Source: Cellulosimicrobium sp. ES-005
GTDB taxonomy: Bacteria; Actinomycetota; Actinomycetes; Actinomycetales; Cellulomonadaceae
Length of the DNA stretch: 64,000 nucleotides
NCBI RefSeq assembly: GCF_040448685.1
Contig: NZ_CP159290.1
Coordinates: forward strand, 4,526,001 to 4,590,000
Direction: 5' to 3'
Part shown: one piece after another, positions 1 through 8,941 of the stretch
Layout: the number at the start of each line of letters is the position of its first letter
How positions within the stretch are numbered: position 1 is the first letter of the stretch
Made by a program: the position numbers and the translations under genes
The notes under the pieces: model-generated
Database searches by the model: none
What the model was told of the DNA's origin: nothing
Seen by the model: the letters and a program-made list of their open reading frames with translations, nothing else

Positions 1-299
1 GTGATCCTCGACGCCGACCCGGGATCGTGGAGGAGATCAAGTGGCGCAAGCCCTCGAAGCCGGAGGGCGTCCCCACGCGGGTGTGCCAGGGGAACGTCTG
101 CATGGCGGACCTCCTGAAGCGAGCCGTGCGGCTGACCTTTCCCGCGGGGGCCCGGCTGGACGACCCGGCTCGCCTCTTCAACGCCCGGCTGGACGGCGCC
201 ACGGTCCGGGCGATCGACCTCGTCGAGGACGCGGAGATCGACGACGACGCGCTCCGCGAGCTCGTGCGCCGCGCGGTCGCCGAGAACCGGCGAGGGTGA
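1..299 (+). pseudogene. DUF1801 domain protein, C-terminal part, probable frameshift at the window edge
   Basis: The reading frame covering 24-299 encodes about 90 residues ending in a typical DUF1801 (YdhG-like) C-terminus: an IKWRKPS motif, a GNVC segment, KRAVRLTFPAGARLDDP, LFNARLDG and AIDLVE. The gene begins upstream of the window. Bases 1-20 in another frame read VILDADP, which is what family members carry just before the IVEEIKW motif, so the two halves join only if one G is added to the run at 21-23. This is either a real frameshift or a sequence error in a homopolymer. No enzymatic function is established for the family. The fragment reads toward the genes at 415-1178 but ends 115 bases before them. 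Confidence 0.7.
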
Positions 300-329
300 T
301 CCAGAGCCTCAGGGCACACCTCTGGTGAA

Positions 330-352
330 GTACTTGAATGATCGTTGAGTAC
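330..352. promoter_or_regulatory. AT-rich inverted repeat, possible operator
   Basis: GTACT at 330-334 and AGTAC at 348-352 form an inverted repeat inside an unusually AT-rich stretch of an otherwise very GC-rich sequence, just before the membrane protein/regulator pair. By position it could be the operator of the winged-helix regulator at 849-1178. That link is inference. Confidence 0.35.
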
Positions 353-414
353 ATGATTCCATGGCAAGCATGAGCTCGTCTCGTGCAGACACCCGTTCCC
401 GAGCTGGAGGCATC

Positions 415-852
415 GTGTCGACACCGGAGGACACCAGCGGTTCGTGGCCGTCGACAGCGGCGGAGGCCCTCGCCGCGGCCGACCAGGTCGGTCGCCGGAT
501 CCGCTCGCGCCGGCGGTGGTACGTCGTCGGCGCGCTCGTCATGGCGACCACCCTGACCGCGTTCACCGTCGCGCTGGCGTCGTGGCCGGAGCGTCTGGCC
601 GAGGTGATCGTCCCCGGCCTCGTCGTCGTCGGCGCGACCCTCGCCCTCCTCGCGTGGTGCGGACGGACCGTCCCGGCCGCCGCCACGGCGGCGACGCAGC
701 GCGTGCTCTTCCTCGGCGCCCTGCTCCTCGTCGTCGCGCTGCTCGTGATCCGGCTGGTCCTCCCCGAGGGCTTCTCCGGATGGGTCCTGCTCGTCGGTCT
801 GCTGCCCGGCCTGCCCTTCCTCGAACTCGCACGGCGGGTGAGCCGAGCGTGA
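415..852 (+). CDS. Small multi-pass membrane protein of unknown function
   Basis: The 145-residue product has a short hydrophilic N-terminus, an Arg-rich stretch (GRRIRSRRRW) and about four hydrophobic segments, so it is an integral membrane protein with a probable cytoplasmic N-terminus. An upstream ATG at 361 is in frame, but GTG at 415 is preferred because CTGGAGG lies at 404-410 with ideal spacing. Its stop overlaps the start of the winged-helix regulator (GTGA), which indicates co-translation. Small membrane proteins coupled to a PadR/ArsR-like regulator are common in actinobacteria, usually with unknown function. I recognise no specific family. Confidence 0.75.
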   Translation: MSTPEDTSGSWPSTAAEALAAADQVGRRIRSRRRWYVVGALVMATTLTAFTVALASWPERLAEVIVPGLVVVGATLALLAWCGRTVPAAATAATQRVLFLGALLLVVALLVIRLVLPEGFSGWVLLVGLLPGLPFLELARRVSRA

Positions 853-1178
853 CGCACCCGCGTCATCGCCTCGACGACCTCATCCACTCGCCGGTCCGGC
901 TCTCGGTCATGGCCGCGCTCCGCGCCGCGGACGCCGTCCACTTCGGGCTGCTCCGGGACACGCTGGAGGTCAGCGACTCCCTGCTGTCCAAGCACCTCGC
1001 CGCGCTGGAGTCGGCCGGCTACATCGAGGTCACGAAGGGCTATGCCGGACGTCGGCCCCGCACGTGGTACTCCCTCTCGTCGGAGGGCCGGGCCGCGTTC
1101 GACGCGTACGTCGTGGCGCTGCGCGAGATCGTCGACGCGTCCGACCCCTCGGACCCGCTTCCTCGTTCCCCGGCGTGA
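849..1178 (+). CDS. Winged-helix transcriptional regulator (ArsR/MarR-like, HTH_34 type)
   Basis: This 109-residue protein starts RLDDLIHSPVRLSVMAAL and contains a helix-turn-helix (DTLEVSDSLLSKHLAALESAGY) followed by a wing ending GRRPRTWYSLSSEGRAAF. That is the pattern of the small DNA-binding proteins annotated as transcriptional regulator or winged-helix DNA-binding domain (DUF2087/HTH_34-like). No metal-binding cysteines are visible, so it is not a classical metal-sensing ArsR. The GTG start overlaps the stop of the membrane protein gene by four bases. It probably controls its own two-gene operon through a site upstream of 415. A strong hairpin follows 117 bases after its stop. Confidence 0.8.
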   Translation: MTHPRHRLDDLIHSPVRLSVMAALRAADAVHFGLLRDTLEVSDSLLSKHLAALESAGYIEVTKGYAGRRPRTWYSLSSEGRAAFDAYVVALREIVDASDPSDPLPRSPA

Positions 1179-1600
1179 GGCGGCGCATGCCTGTCGTGCC
1201 CCGGACCGCGGAGCGCCCCGTCGTCGCCCAGCGCGGCGGTCCGTCGTGCGCGGCGCTGCGGGCGATGCGCTCCGGCCGATCCGAAGACCGGTGAACGCCC
1301 GCCGCATCGTGAGACGCGGCGGGCGTCGTCGCCTCGCTCGGCGGCGCGTTTCACGCGTGTTTCTCTGCCGTCTCGGGGTGGCGACGCGCCCGTACCAGCC
1401 AGTATCAACTCGATAACGATCGACCGCAGCAACCGGGCAAGGGGGAGAAGCGTCGCAACTTGCTGGGTAGCGTTGCCTCAAACCGTGGTGGGCATTCCCG
1501 TCCACGCGCACCGACACCAACCGGGCGCGCGGGAGACGGGGCGGCCGGGGGGCGAACGACGCCCGTCCGTCCGCGCCCACCATCCCTTGGAGGAGGAACA
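1179..1600. other. Non-coding interval before the peptide transporter
   Basis: About 420 bases without a convincing gene. It holds a perfect 11-bp hairpin (1295-1326) and, from about 1370, a less GC-rich stretch that presumably contains the promoter and a leader for the lipoprotein gene at 1601. I could not pick a confident -10/-35 pair and see no recognisable riboswitch. Confidence 0.5.
1295..1326. terminator. Stem-loop terminator after the winged-helix regulator
   Basis: A perfect 11-bp inverted repeat (ACGCCCGCCGC at 1295-1305 and its complement at 1316-1326) with a 10-base loop and no U-run, as is usual for actinobacterial terminators. Confidence 0.6.
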
Positions 1601-3454
1601 TTGAAGATCAGGCGCACGAGTGCCGCCCTTGCGGTGACGGTCACCGGGGCACTGCTGTTCTCGGCGTGCAGCGGCACGTCGGGTGACGGCAACACCGAGA
1701 CCGACGACTCCGGCATCAACACCGAGTCCGCCGTCACCGTCGCGTGGGAGGCGCCCCTCAACGAGCTCAACCTGAGCTCCGCGAACGGCAACGCGACGCA
1801 GAACGCGGTCATCAACTACATGCTCAACGCGGGCTTCAACTACTACGACGCCGACCTGAACCTCGTCCAGGACGAGTCGTTCGGCACGTACAAGAAGGTG
1901 TCCGACGACCCGCTGACGATCGAGTACACCGTCGGGGACGACACGAAGTGGTCTGACGGCACCCCGTTCGACGCGACCGACATCCTCCTCGAGTGGGCCG
2001 GTTCCGGGACCAACCTCAACACGGTCCAGGCGGAGACCGACGAAGAGGGCAACGTCACCAACCAGGACGCGGTGGACGCCGGTGTCTACTTCGACGGCAG
2101 CTCGCCGGGCGTGGCGCTCATCCAGGACACCCCGACGATCAGCGACGACGGCAAGACCATCACGATGGTCTACTCGAAGCCGTTCGGTGACTGGGAGCTG
2201 AACTTCACCAACCAGTTCGTCCCCGCGCACGTCGTCGGCCAGAAGGCCCTCGGCATCGAGGACGCGCAGGAGGCCAAGGACGCCGTCCGCGACGCCATCG
2301 TCAACAACGACGTCGCCGCGCTGTCGAAGATCTCGGCGTTCTGGAACTCGGGCTTCGAGTTCGTCAAGATGCCGGACGACCCGGCGCTGACGGTCTCGAC
2401 GGGCCCGTACACGCTCGACGCGTACGAGGAGAACCAGTTCCTCACGCTCAAGGCGAACCCCGACTTCGCGGGCCAGAACAAGGCCTCGATCGACACGGTC
2501 ACGGTCCGCTACATCGACGACCCGATGGCCCAGGTCCAGGCGCTGCAGAACGGTGAGGTCGACCTCATCGGCCCGCAGGCGTCCGCCGACGTCCGCACGG
2601 CGCTCGAGGCGCTCGACGGCATCGAGACCCGCTCGGGCATCGAGGGCACGTACGAGCACGTCGACCTGGTCTTCCAGAACGGCGGTCCGTTCGACCCGGC
2701 GACCTACGGTGGCGACGCGGAGAAGGCCAAGGCCGTCCGCCAGGCGTTCCTGCTGACGATCCCGCGCCAGACGATCGTCGACAACCTCATCAAGCCGCTC
2801 AACCCGGACGCCGAGGTGCGCAACTCGAACATCCTCATCCCCGGCTCGCCGAACTACGACCAGATGGTCGCGGAGAACGGCTCGGCGGAGTACCCGAACG
2901 AGGGTGACATCGCCAAGGCGCAGCAGCTGCTCGCCGACGCGGGCGTCGCGACGCCGATCAACGTGCGCTTCGCCTACAACAACGAGAACACGCGCCGTGT
3001 GAACGAGCTCGCGCTCATCACGGACACCGCCACCCAGGCCGGGTTCACGATCGTCGACACGGGCCGCCCGGCCGCTGAGTGGGGCACGCTGCTCCAGTCT
3101 GGCCAGGACCAGTACGACGCCTCGCTCTTCGGCTGGCAGTCGACCTCGACCGCCGTCACCGAGTCGGACGCCAACTTCCGCTGGTCGCCGACGCCGGGCA
3201 TCAACAACTACGGCCAGTACAACAACCCGGCCGTGGACGCCGCGCTGGACAAGCTCCAGGTCTCGACCGACCCCGAGGAGCAGTTCCAGCTCCAGCTCGA
3301 GGTCGAGAAGAACCTGTGGGCGGACGCCTTCGGTGTGACGATCTTCCAGTTCCCGGCCATCCAGGGCTGGAACGACGGCCTGAAGGGTGTCGAGCCGATC
3401 ACGATCAGCCCGACCATCTTCCACGGCTTCTGGAACTGGTCGTTCGAGGGCTGA
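1601..3454 (+). CDS. Peptide/oligopeptide ABC transporter substrate-binding lipoprotein (SBP family 5)
   Basis: The 617-residue protein begins KIRRTSAALAVTVTGALLF followed by SAC, a lipoprotein signal peptide with lipobox LFSAC, so it is anchored outside the membrane. The body has family 5 (DppA/OppA) features, including a DDPLTIEYTV-like strand, KWSDGTPFDATD and NPGINNYGQYNNP-type motifs. It should capture peptides and deliver them to the permeases at 3701-6264. The start is taken as TTG at 1601 because GGAGGAGG lies at 1589-1596 and the signal peptide begins there; the longer open frame upstream is not protein-like. Two strong hairpins downstream separate it from the permeases, probably giving excess binding protein over transporter. 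Confidence 0.92.
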   Translation: MKIRRTSAALAVTVTGALLFSACSGTSGDGNTETDDSGINTESAVTVAWEAPLNELNLSSANGNATQNAVINYMLNAGFNYYDADLNLVQDESFGTYKKVSDDPLTIEYTVGDDTKWSDGTPFDATDILLEWAGSGTNLNTVQAETDEEGNVTNQDAVDAGVYFDGSSPGVALIQDTPTISDDGKTITMVYSKPFGDWELNFTNQFVPAHVVGQKALGIEDAQEAKDAVRDAIVNNDVAALSKISAFWNSGFEFVKMPDDPALTVSTGPYTLDAYEENQFLTLKANPDFAGQNKASIDTVTVRYIDDPMAQVQALQNGEVDLIGPQASADVRTALEALDGIETRSGIEGTYEHVDLVFQNGGPFDPATYGGDAEKAKAVRQAFLLTIPRQTIVDNLIKPLNPDAEVRNSNILIPGSPNYDQMVAENGSAEYPNEGDIAKAQQLLADAGVATPINVRFAYNNENTRRVNELALITDTATQAGFTIVDTGRPAAEWGTLLQSGQDQYDASLFGWQSTSTAVTESDANFRWSPTPGINNYGQYNNPAVDAALDKLQVSTDPEEQFQLQLEVEKNLWADAFGVTIFQFPAIQGWNDGLKGVEPITISPTIFHGFWNWSFEG

Positions 3455-3474
3455 CAGCCCTGACCGCCTGACGT

Positions 3475-3508
3475 GGCCCGTCGTCGTCCGCGAGGACGAC
3501 GGCGGGCC
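3475..3508. terminator. Stem-loop, first of a tandem pair
   Basis: A 15-bp stem (3475-3489 with 3494-3508, one G-U pair) closed by a GCGA tetraloop, 20 bases after the lipoprotein gene. Confidence 0.7.
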
Positions 3509-3524
3509 CGTCCGGACGTGAGAG

Positions 3525-3563
3525 ACCGGGGGTCTCGACGGCCCGCCCGTCGAGGCCCCCGGT
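3525..3563. terminator. Stem-loop, second of a tandem pair
   Basis: A 17-bp stem (3525-3541 with 3547-3563, one G-U pair) with a 5-base loop. Together with the hairpin at 3475-3508 it should stop or strongly attenuate transcription before the permease genes. Confidence 0.7.
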
Positions 3564-3643
3564 CCTCGCGTGCTCCCGTCCCCGACGTCCTGACACCGCG
3601 GCGTCCCGTGCCCCTCGGTTCACGATCACGCGAGACCCACGCG

Positions 3644-3649
3644 TAGAAT
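3644..3649 (+). promoter_or_regulatory. Putative -10 element for the permease operon
   Basis: TAGAAT lies 52 bases before the permease start, with a weak TTCACG -35 candidate 19 bases upstream. A separate promoter is expected because two terminators precede it. Confidence 0.5.
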
Positions 3650-3700
3650 CGACCGGCCCCAGACCCGGGGTCCCTACCGACCAGCGAGGTAAGACCTCCG

Positions 3701-5230
3701 ATGTTCTCCTTCATCTCGCGGCGTGTGCTGGCAGGGTTGGCGACCCTCCTCGTGTCCACGTTCGCGATGTTCCTGCTCGTCAGCGCCGCGATCCGGCCGT
3801 ACATCTTCATGGATCTCGAGGGCAGCACCAACCCCAACAAGGCGCAGCTGATCGAACAGCGCACGATCGACCTCGACCTGCACACGAACGTCGTCATCCG
3901 CTACTTCAAGTGGCTCGGCGACTTCGTGCAGGGGGATCTCGGCGTCGCGTGGCGCTCCGGCCAGCAGGTCACGGCCCTGCTCCAGGGCGCCGTGATCTCG
4001 ACCATCCAGCTCGTCGCCGCAGCAACGGTGCTCGCGGTCGTCTTCGGCGTCATGGTCGGCATCGTCAGCGCGCTGCGTCAGTACAGCACCTTCGACTACC
4101 TGACGATCTTCGTCTCGTTCGTCCTGTACTCGCTCCCGGCCTTCTGGGTCGCCGTCCTGCTCAAGCAGTGGGGCGCGATCGGCTTCAACGACTTCCTCCG
4201 GGACCCCAACCTCTCGATCCTCGCGATCGCCGTGGTCGGCGTGATCATCGGTCTGCTGTGGTCGCTCGCGTTCGGGGGGACCGCACGACGCCGTGCGACG
4301 GTCTTCGGCATGGGCTTCGCCGCGAGCGCGCTCGCGCTGCTCTACCTCCAGCTCTCGGGCTGGTGGGCCGAGCCGAACCTCGGTCCCGTGATCATCGTCG
4401 TCACCGGCACCGCCCTCGCGTTCGCGATCACCGCGCTCGTCTCGGGCCTGCAGAACCGTCGCGCGCTCTACGCCGCTCTCACCACGGTCGTCGTCGGGGT
4501 CGTCGTCTACTTCCCGATCCAGTCCGTGCTCCGCCAGGTCGACAACTGGTGGCTCGTCCTCGTCCTCGCCGTCGTCACGGTCGCCGTCGGCATCGGGATC
4601 GGGTTCGCGTGGGGCGGCCCGGACAAGGGCGTGTCGGCGCGTGCTGCGGCGATCACGGCGTTCCTCGTGGGGTCGATGATCTTCGTCGACAAGGTGATGT
4701 CCGTGTGGCCCGCCTACTTCGCCGCCCCGGCGATCAACGGCCGTCCCATCCCGACGATCGGCAACAGCACGCCGAACCTCGGCGGCAACTTCTGGGTGCA
4801 GGTCCTGGACCAGTACACGCACCTGCTGCTCCCGACGATCGCGCTCGTGCTCATCCAGTTCGCCGGCTACACGCGGTACTCGCGCGCGAGCATGCTCGAG
4901 GTGATGAGCCAGGACTACATCCGCACGGCGCGCGCCAAGGGCCTGCCCGAGCGGACCGTCGTCATGCGGCACGGGTTCCGCAACACGCTCATCCCGCTCG
5001 CGACGATCGTCCCGATCGACGTCATCACGCTGCTGGGCGGCGCGATCATCACCGAGAAGGTCTTCGGCCGGCCCGGCATGGGCCTGCTCTTCCTGAACTC
5101 GCTGCAACGAGGCGAGATCGATCCCGTCATGGCCTATCTCGTCATCGTCGCGGCCCTCGCCATCATCGCCAACATCGTGGCTGACCTCATCTACGCAGCC
5201 CTCGACCCGCGGATCCGGGTGAACGCATGA
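3701..5230 (+). CDS. Peptide ABC transporter permease, DppB type, with a membrane insertion
   Basis: This 509-residue inner-membrane permease has the DppB N-terminus (FISRRVLAGLATLLVSTFAMF) and, near residues 405-430, the EAA-type loop (DYIRTARAKGLPERTVVMRH) that contacts the ATPase. DppB proteins are usually about 310-340 residues. The extra length is a block around residues 170-330 containing about five additional hydrophobic segments, inserted after the LPAFWVAV helix. It precedes dppC with an ATGA overlap, so the two are translationally coupled. It should form the translocation pore with the next gene product, using the lipoprotein at 1601 and the ATPase at 6974. Confidence 0.92.
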   Translation: MFSFISRRVLAGLATLLVSTFAMFLLVSAAIRPYIFMDLEGSTNPNKAQLIEQRTIDLDLHTNVVIRYFKWLGDFVQGDLGVAWRSGQQVTALLQGAVISTIQLVAAATVLAVVFGVMVGIVSALRQYSTFDYLTIFVSFVLYSLPAFWVAVLLKQWGAIGFNDFLRDPNLSILAIAVVGVIIGLLWSLAFGGTARRRATVFGMGFAASALALLYLQLSGWWAEPNLGPVIIVVTGTALAFAITALVSGLQNRRALYAALTTVVVGVVVYFPIQSVLRQVDNWWLVLVLAVVTVAVGIGIGFAWGGPDKGVSARAAAITAFLVGSMIFVDKVMSVWPAYFAAPAINGRPIPTIGNSTPNLGGNFWVQVLDQYTHLLLPTIALVLIQFAGYTRYSRASMLEVMSQDYIRTARAKGLPERTVVMRHGFRNTLIPLATIVPIDVITLLGGAIITEKVFGRPGMGLLFLNSLQRGEIDPVMAYLVIVAALAIIANIVADLIYAALDPRIRVNA

Positions 5231-6264
5231 GCAACACACCGAACGACGCGTCGCAGAGCGGCGCGCTCGAGAACCAGATCGAGCTGCTCGAGGTGGAGGG
5301 CCTGTCGCAGGGCCAGATCGTCCGGCGGCGCTTCTTCCACCACAAGGGCGCGGTCGTCGCGCTCGTCGTCCTCGTCGGCATCGTGCTGCTCGCGGTGACG
5401 TCGATCGGCGTCGCGGGCTGGAACGGCTGGTACGCCTACAAGGCGACCGGCCAGGGCTCGACGTACCCGCTCGTCAACGGCGGTGCGCCGTCGGCCGAGC
5501 ACATCTTCGGCCAGGACGAGGCGGGCCGCGACGTGTTCGCGCGCGTCATGCTGGGTACCCAGACGTCGCTCCTCGTGGTGCTCTCCGTCGGCGTCATCTC
5601 GACCGTGGCGGGCATCCTCTTCGGGGCGCTCTCCGGGTTCTTCCGCGGCCGCGTGGACTCCTGGCTCATGCGGTTCACCGACCTCATCATCACGATGCCG
5701 GTCATCGTCATCGGCGCGGTGCTCGCCCTGCTCTCCGGGGGGAGCAACCCGCTCATCCTGGGTGCGTTCCTCGGTCTGGTGCTGTGGCCGCCGCTCGCGC
5801 GTCTGGTGCGCGGCGAGTTCCTCTCGCTGCGCGAGCGCGAGTTCGTCGACGCCGCGCGCGTCGCGGGGGCGAGCAGCAGCCGGATCATCTTCAAGCACAT
5901 GCTGCCCAACGCCGTCGGCGTGATCATCGTCAACGTGACGCTGCTCATGAGCTCGGCGATCCTCCTGGAGACGGCGCTCAGCTACCTGGGCGTCGGCATC
6001 CAGAACCCGGCGACCTCGCTCGGCAAGCTCATCAGCGACTACCAGGAGGCGTTCGCGACGCGACCGTGGCTGTTCTGGTGGCCGGGCCTGTTCATCGTCG
6101 CGATCGCGCTGTGCGTCAACTTCATCGGCGACGGCCTGCGCGACGCGTTCGACCCGCGCCAGAAGCGCATCCCGTCGGAGCGCAAGATGGCCCGTGCGCA
6201 GCGCGTCGCACGTCCGACCGCCACCGCCACGCCGGGCGCGACCGGTGAGGCCGGGGCGAGCTGA
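5227..6264 (+). CDS. Peptide ABC transporter permease, DppC type
   Basis: The 345-residue protein has an extended cytoplasmic N-terminus, a first membrane helix (VVALVVLVGIVLLAVTSIGV), the DppC hallmark HIFGQDEAGRDVFARVM, and the ATPase-contact loop EREFVDAARVAGASSSRIIF. It pairs with the DppB-type permease through an ATGA overlap. The C-terminus carries a short basic tail (about residues 305-345) rich in Arg, Ala and Thr. A perfect hairpin follows 22 bases downstream, so the operon ends here although the ATPase lies beyond an intervening minus-strand gene. Confidence 0.93.
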   Translation: MSNTPNDASQSGALENQIELLEVEGLSQGQIVRRRFFHHKGAVVALVVLVGIVLLAVTSIGVAGWNGWYAYKATGQGSTYPLVNGGAPSAEHIFGQDEAGRDVFARVMLGTQTSLLVVLSVGVISTVAGILFGALSGFFRGRVDSWLMRFTDLIITMPVIVIGAVLALLSGGSNPLILGAFLGLVLWPPLARLVRGEFLSLREREFVDAARVAGASSSRIIFKHMLPNAVGVIIVNVTLLMSSAILLETALSYLGVGIQNPATSLGKLISDYQEAFATRPWLFWWPGLFIVAIALCVNFIGDGLRDAFDPRQKRIPSERKMARAQRVARPTATATPGATGEAGAS

Positions 6265-6285
6265 TGACCGCCGTCGTCGCCGCCC

Positions 6286-6312
6286 GCCCGAGAGGTCGTG
6301 GACCTCTCGGGC
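6286..6312. terminator. Bidirectional stem-loop between converging genes
   Basis: A perfect 12-bp stem (6286-6297 with 6301-6312) and a 3-base loop, between the stop of the DppC-type permease and the stop of the minus-strand PH-domain gene. It can serve both strands. Confidence 0.75.
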
Positions 6313-6329
6313 AGGGCGGCGCGCCGCGG

Positions 6330-6908
6330 TCAGGCGGTGAGCACCACGACCGTCCCCGCGACGAGCGCGCACAGAACGGCGAGCTGCACGACGTGCCACA
6401 TCGTGCGCGCGCCGGGTGCGCCCGGCACCGCACGGTCGAGGTGGCCGGCGGCCACGAGCAGGCCGTGCCGCTGCGTCACGGCCTCGGCGACGGTCTCGGC
6501 GTTCGCGCCGGTGACCACACGCTCGCGGTCCACGGGGTGCCTCCGAGAGCTGCGCAGCCAGCGGGCCGACCCGCTCGAGCGGGGCGCCGCCCAGGCGGTC
6601 ACGCGACCGCCGGTGTAGCGCACCTCGAGCGAGTAGCGGGTCTCGACGCCCTCGTACGCGGTCCACGGCACGTGGACGGTGCGGGTGACGTTGCGGACCT
6701 CGACCCCGCCGTCGGACACCTCGACGGCGGGACGCCAGAACAGCATCCAGACGAGGTACGTCACGAGCGCGGCGGGCACGAGAGCTCCCACGACCGCGCC
6801 GACGTCCCCCGTCAGGGCCGTGCTCACGCCCAGCGCGACGGCGACGGCGCCCGTCGCCACCGTGAGGACTCGGCCGTACGTCGAACGGAAGACCAGCGTG
6901 GGACCCAT
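6330..6908 (-). CDS. PH domain-containing membrane protein
   Basis: The 192-residue product starts MGPTLVFRSTYGR and has two N-terminal hydrophobic segments, a central domain with the bacterial PH-like pattern (WRPAVEVSDGGVEVRN, TRTVHVPWTAYEGVETRYSL) and a C-terminal hydrophobic segment. Such bPH2/DUF2581-like proteins are widespread in actinobacteria and uncharacterised. The longer frame starts at 6965, but the ATG at 6908 gives the family-like N-terminus. It lies antisense inside the peptide transporter locus, separating permeases from ATPase, with a 65-base divergent gap to the ATPase gene. A role in peptide uptake is not shown; it may simply be an inserted neighbour. Confidence 0.75.
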   Translation of the reverse strand: MGPTLVFRSTYGRVLTVATGAVAVALGVSTALTGDVGAVVGALVPAALVTYLVWMLFWRPAVEVSDGGVEVRNVTRTVHVPWTAYEGVETRYSLEVRYTGGRVTAWAAPRSSGSARWLRSSRRHPVDRERVVTGANAETVAEAVTQRHGLLVAAGHLDRAVPGAPGARTMWHVVQLAVLCALVAGTVVVLTA

Positions 6909-6973
6909 GCGCCCATGCTCGCAGAGTCGCGGCGCCACGAGCGCCGGCTCCAGCAGGAAGGACACTGATCAGC

Positions 6974-8806
<1,833 letters not shown>

Positions 8807-8823
8807 CGGCGCGACCCGCCTCC

Positions 8824-8849
8824 GGTCGCGCGGCGGACGCCGCGCGACC
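8824..8849. terminator. Stem-loop after the ATPase gene
   Basis: A perfect 11-bp stem (8824-8834 with 8839-8849) and a 4-base loop, 18 bases after the ATPase stop. Confidence 0.7.
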
Positions 8850-8859
8850 GACGACACCG

Positions 8860-8900
8860 ACGCCCCGGCGCGGCCACGTTCGTGGCCCACGCCGGGGCGT
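8860..8900. terminator. Second, composite stem-loop
   Basis: An outer perfect 11-bp stem (8860-8870 with 8890-8900) enclosing an inner 6-bp stem (8872-8877 with 8882-8887). With the preceding hairpin it forms a double terminator. Confidence 0.7.
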
Positions 8901-8941
8901 TCCGGTTGCCGGGCGCGGGGTGCGCGGCAAGCCTGGGACGC

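Noticed and set aside
361-414. ATG at 361 as the start of the small membrane protein
   Set aside because: GTG at 415 has a much better ribosome-binding site and the extra 18 residues are not protein-like.
1478-5239. Long minus-strand frames opposite the peptide transporter genes
   Set aside because: Same low-complexity Arg/Val/Asp pattern as other antisense shadows; the plus strand carries recognised domains.
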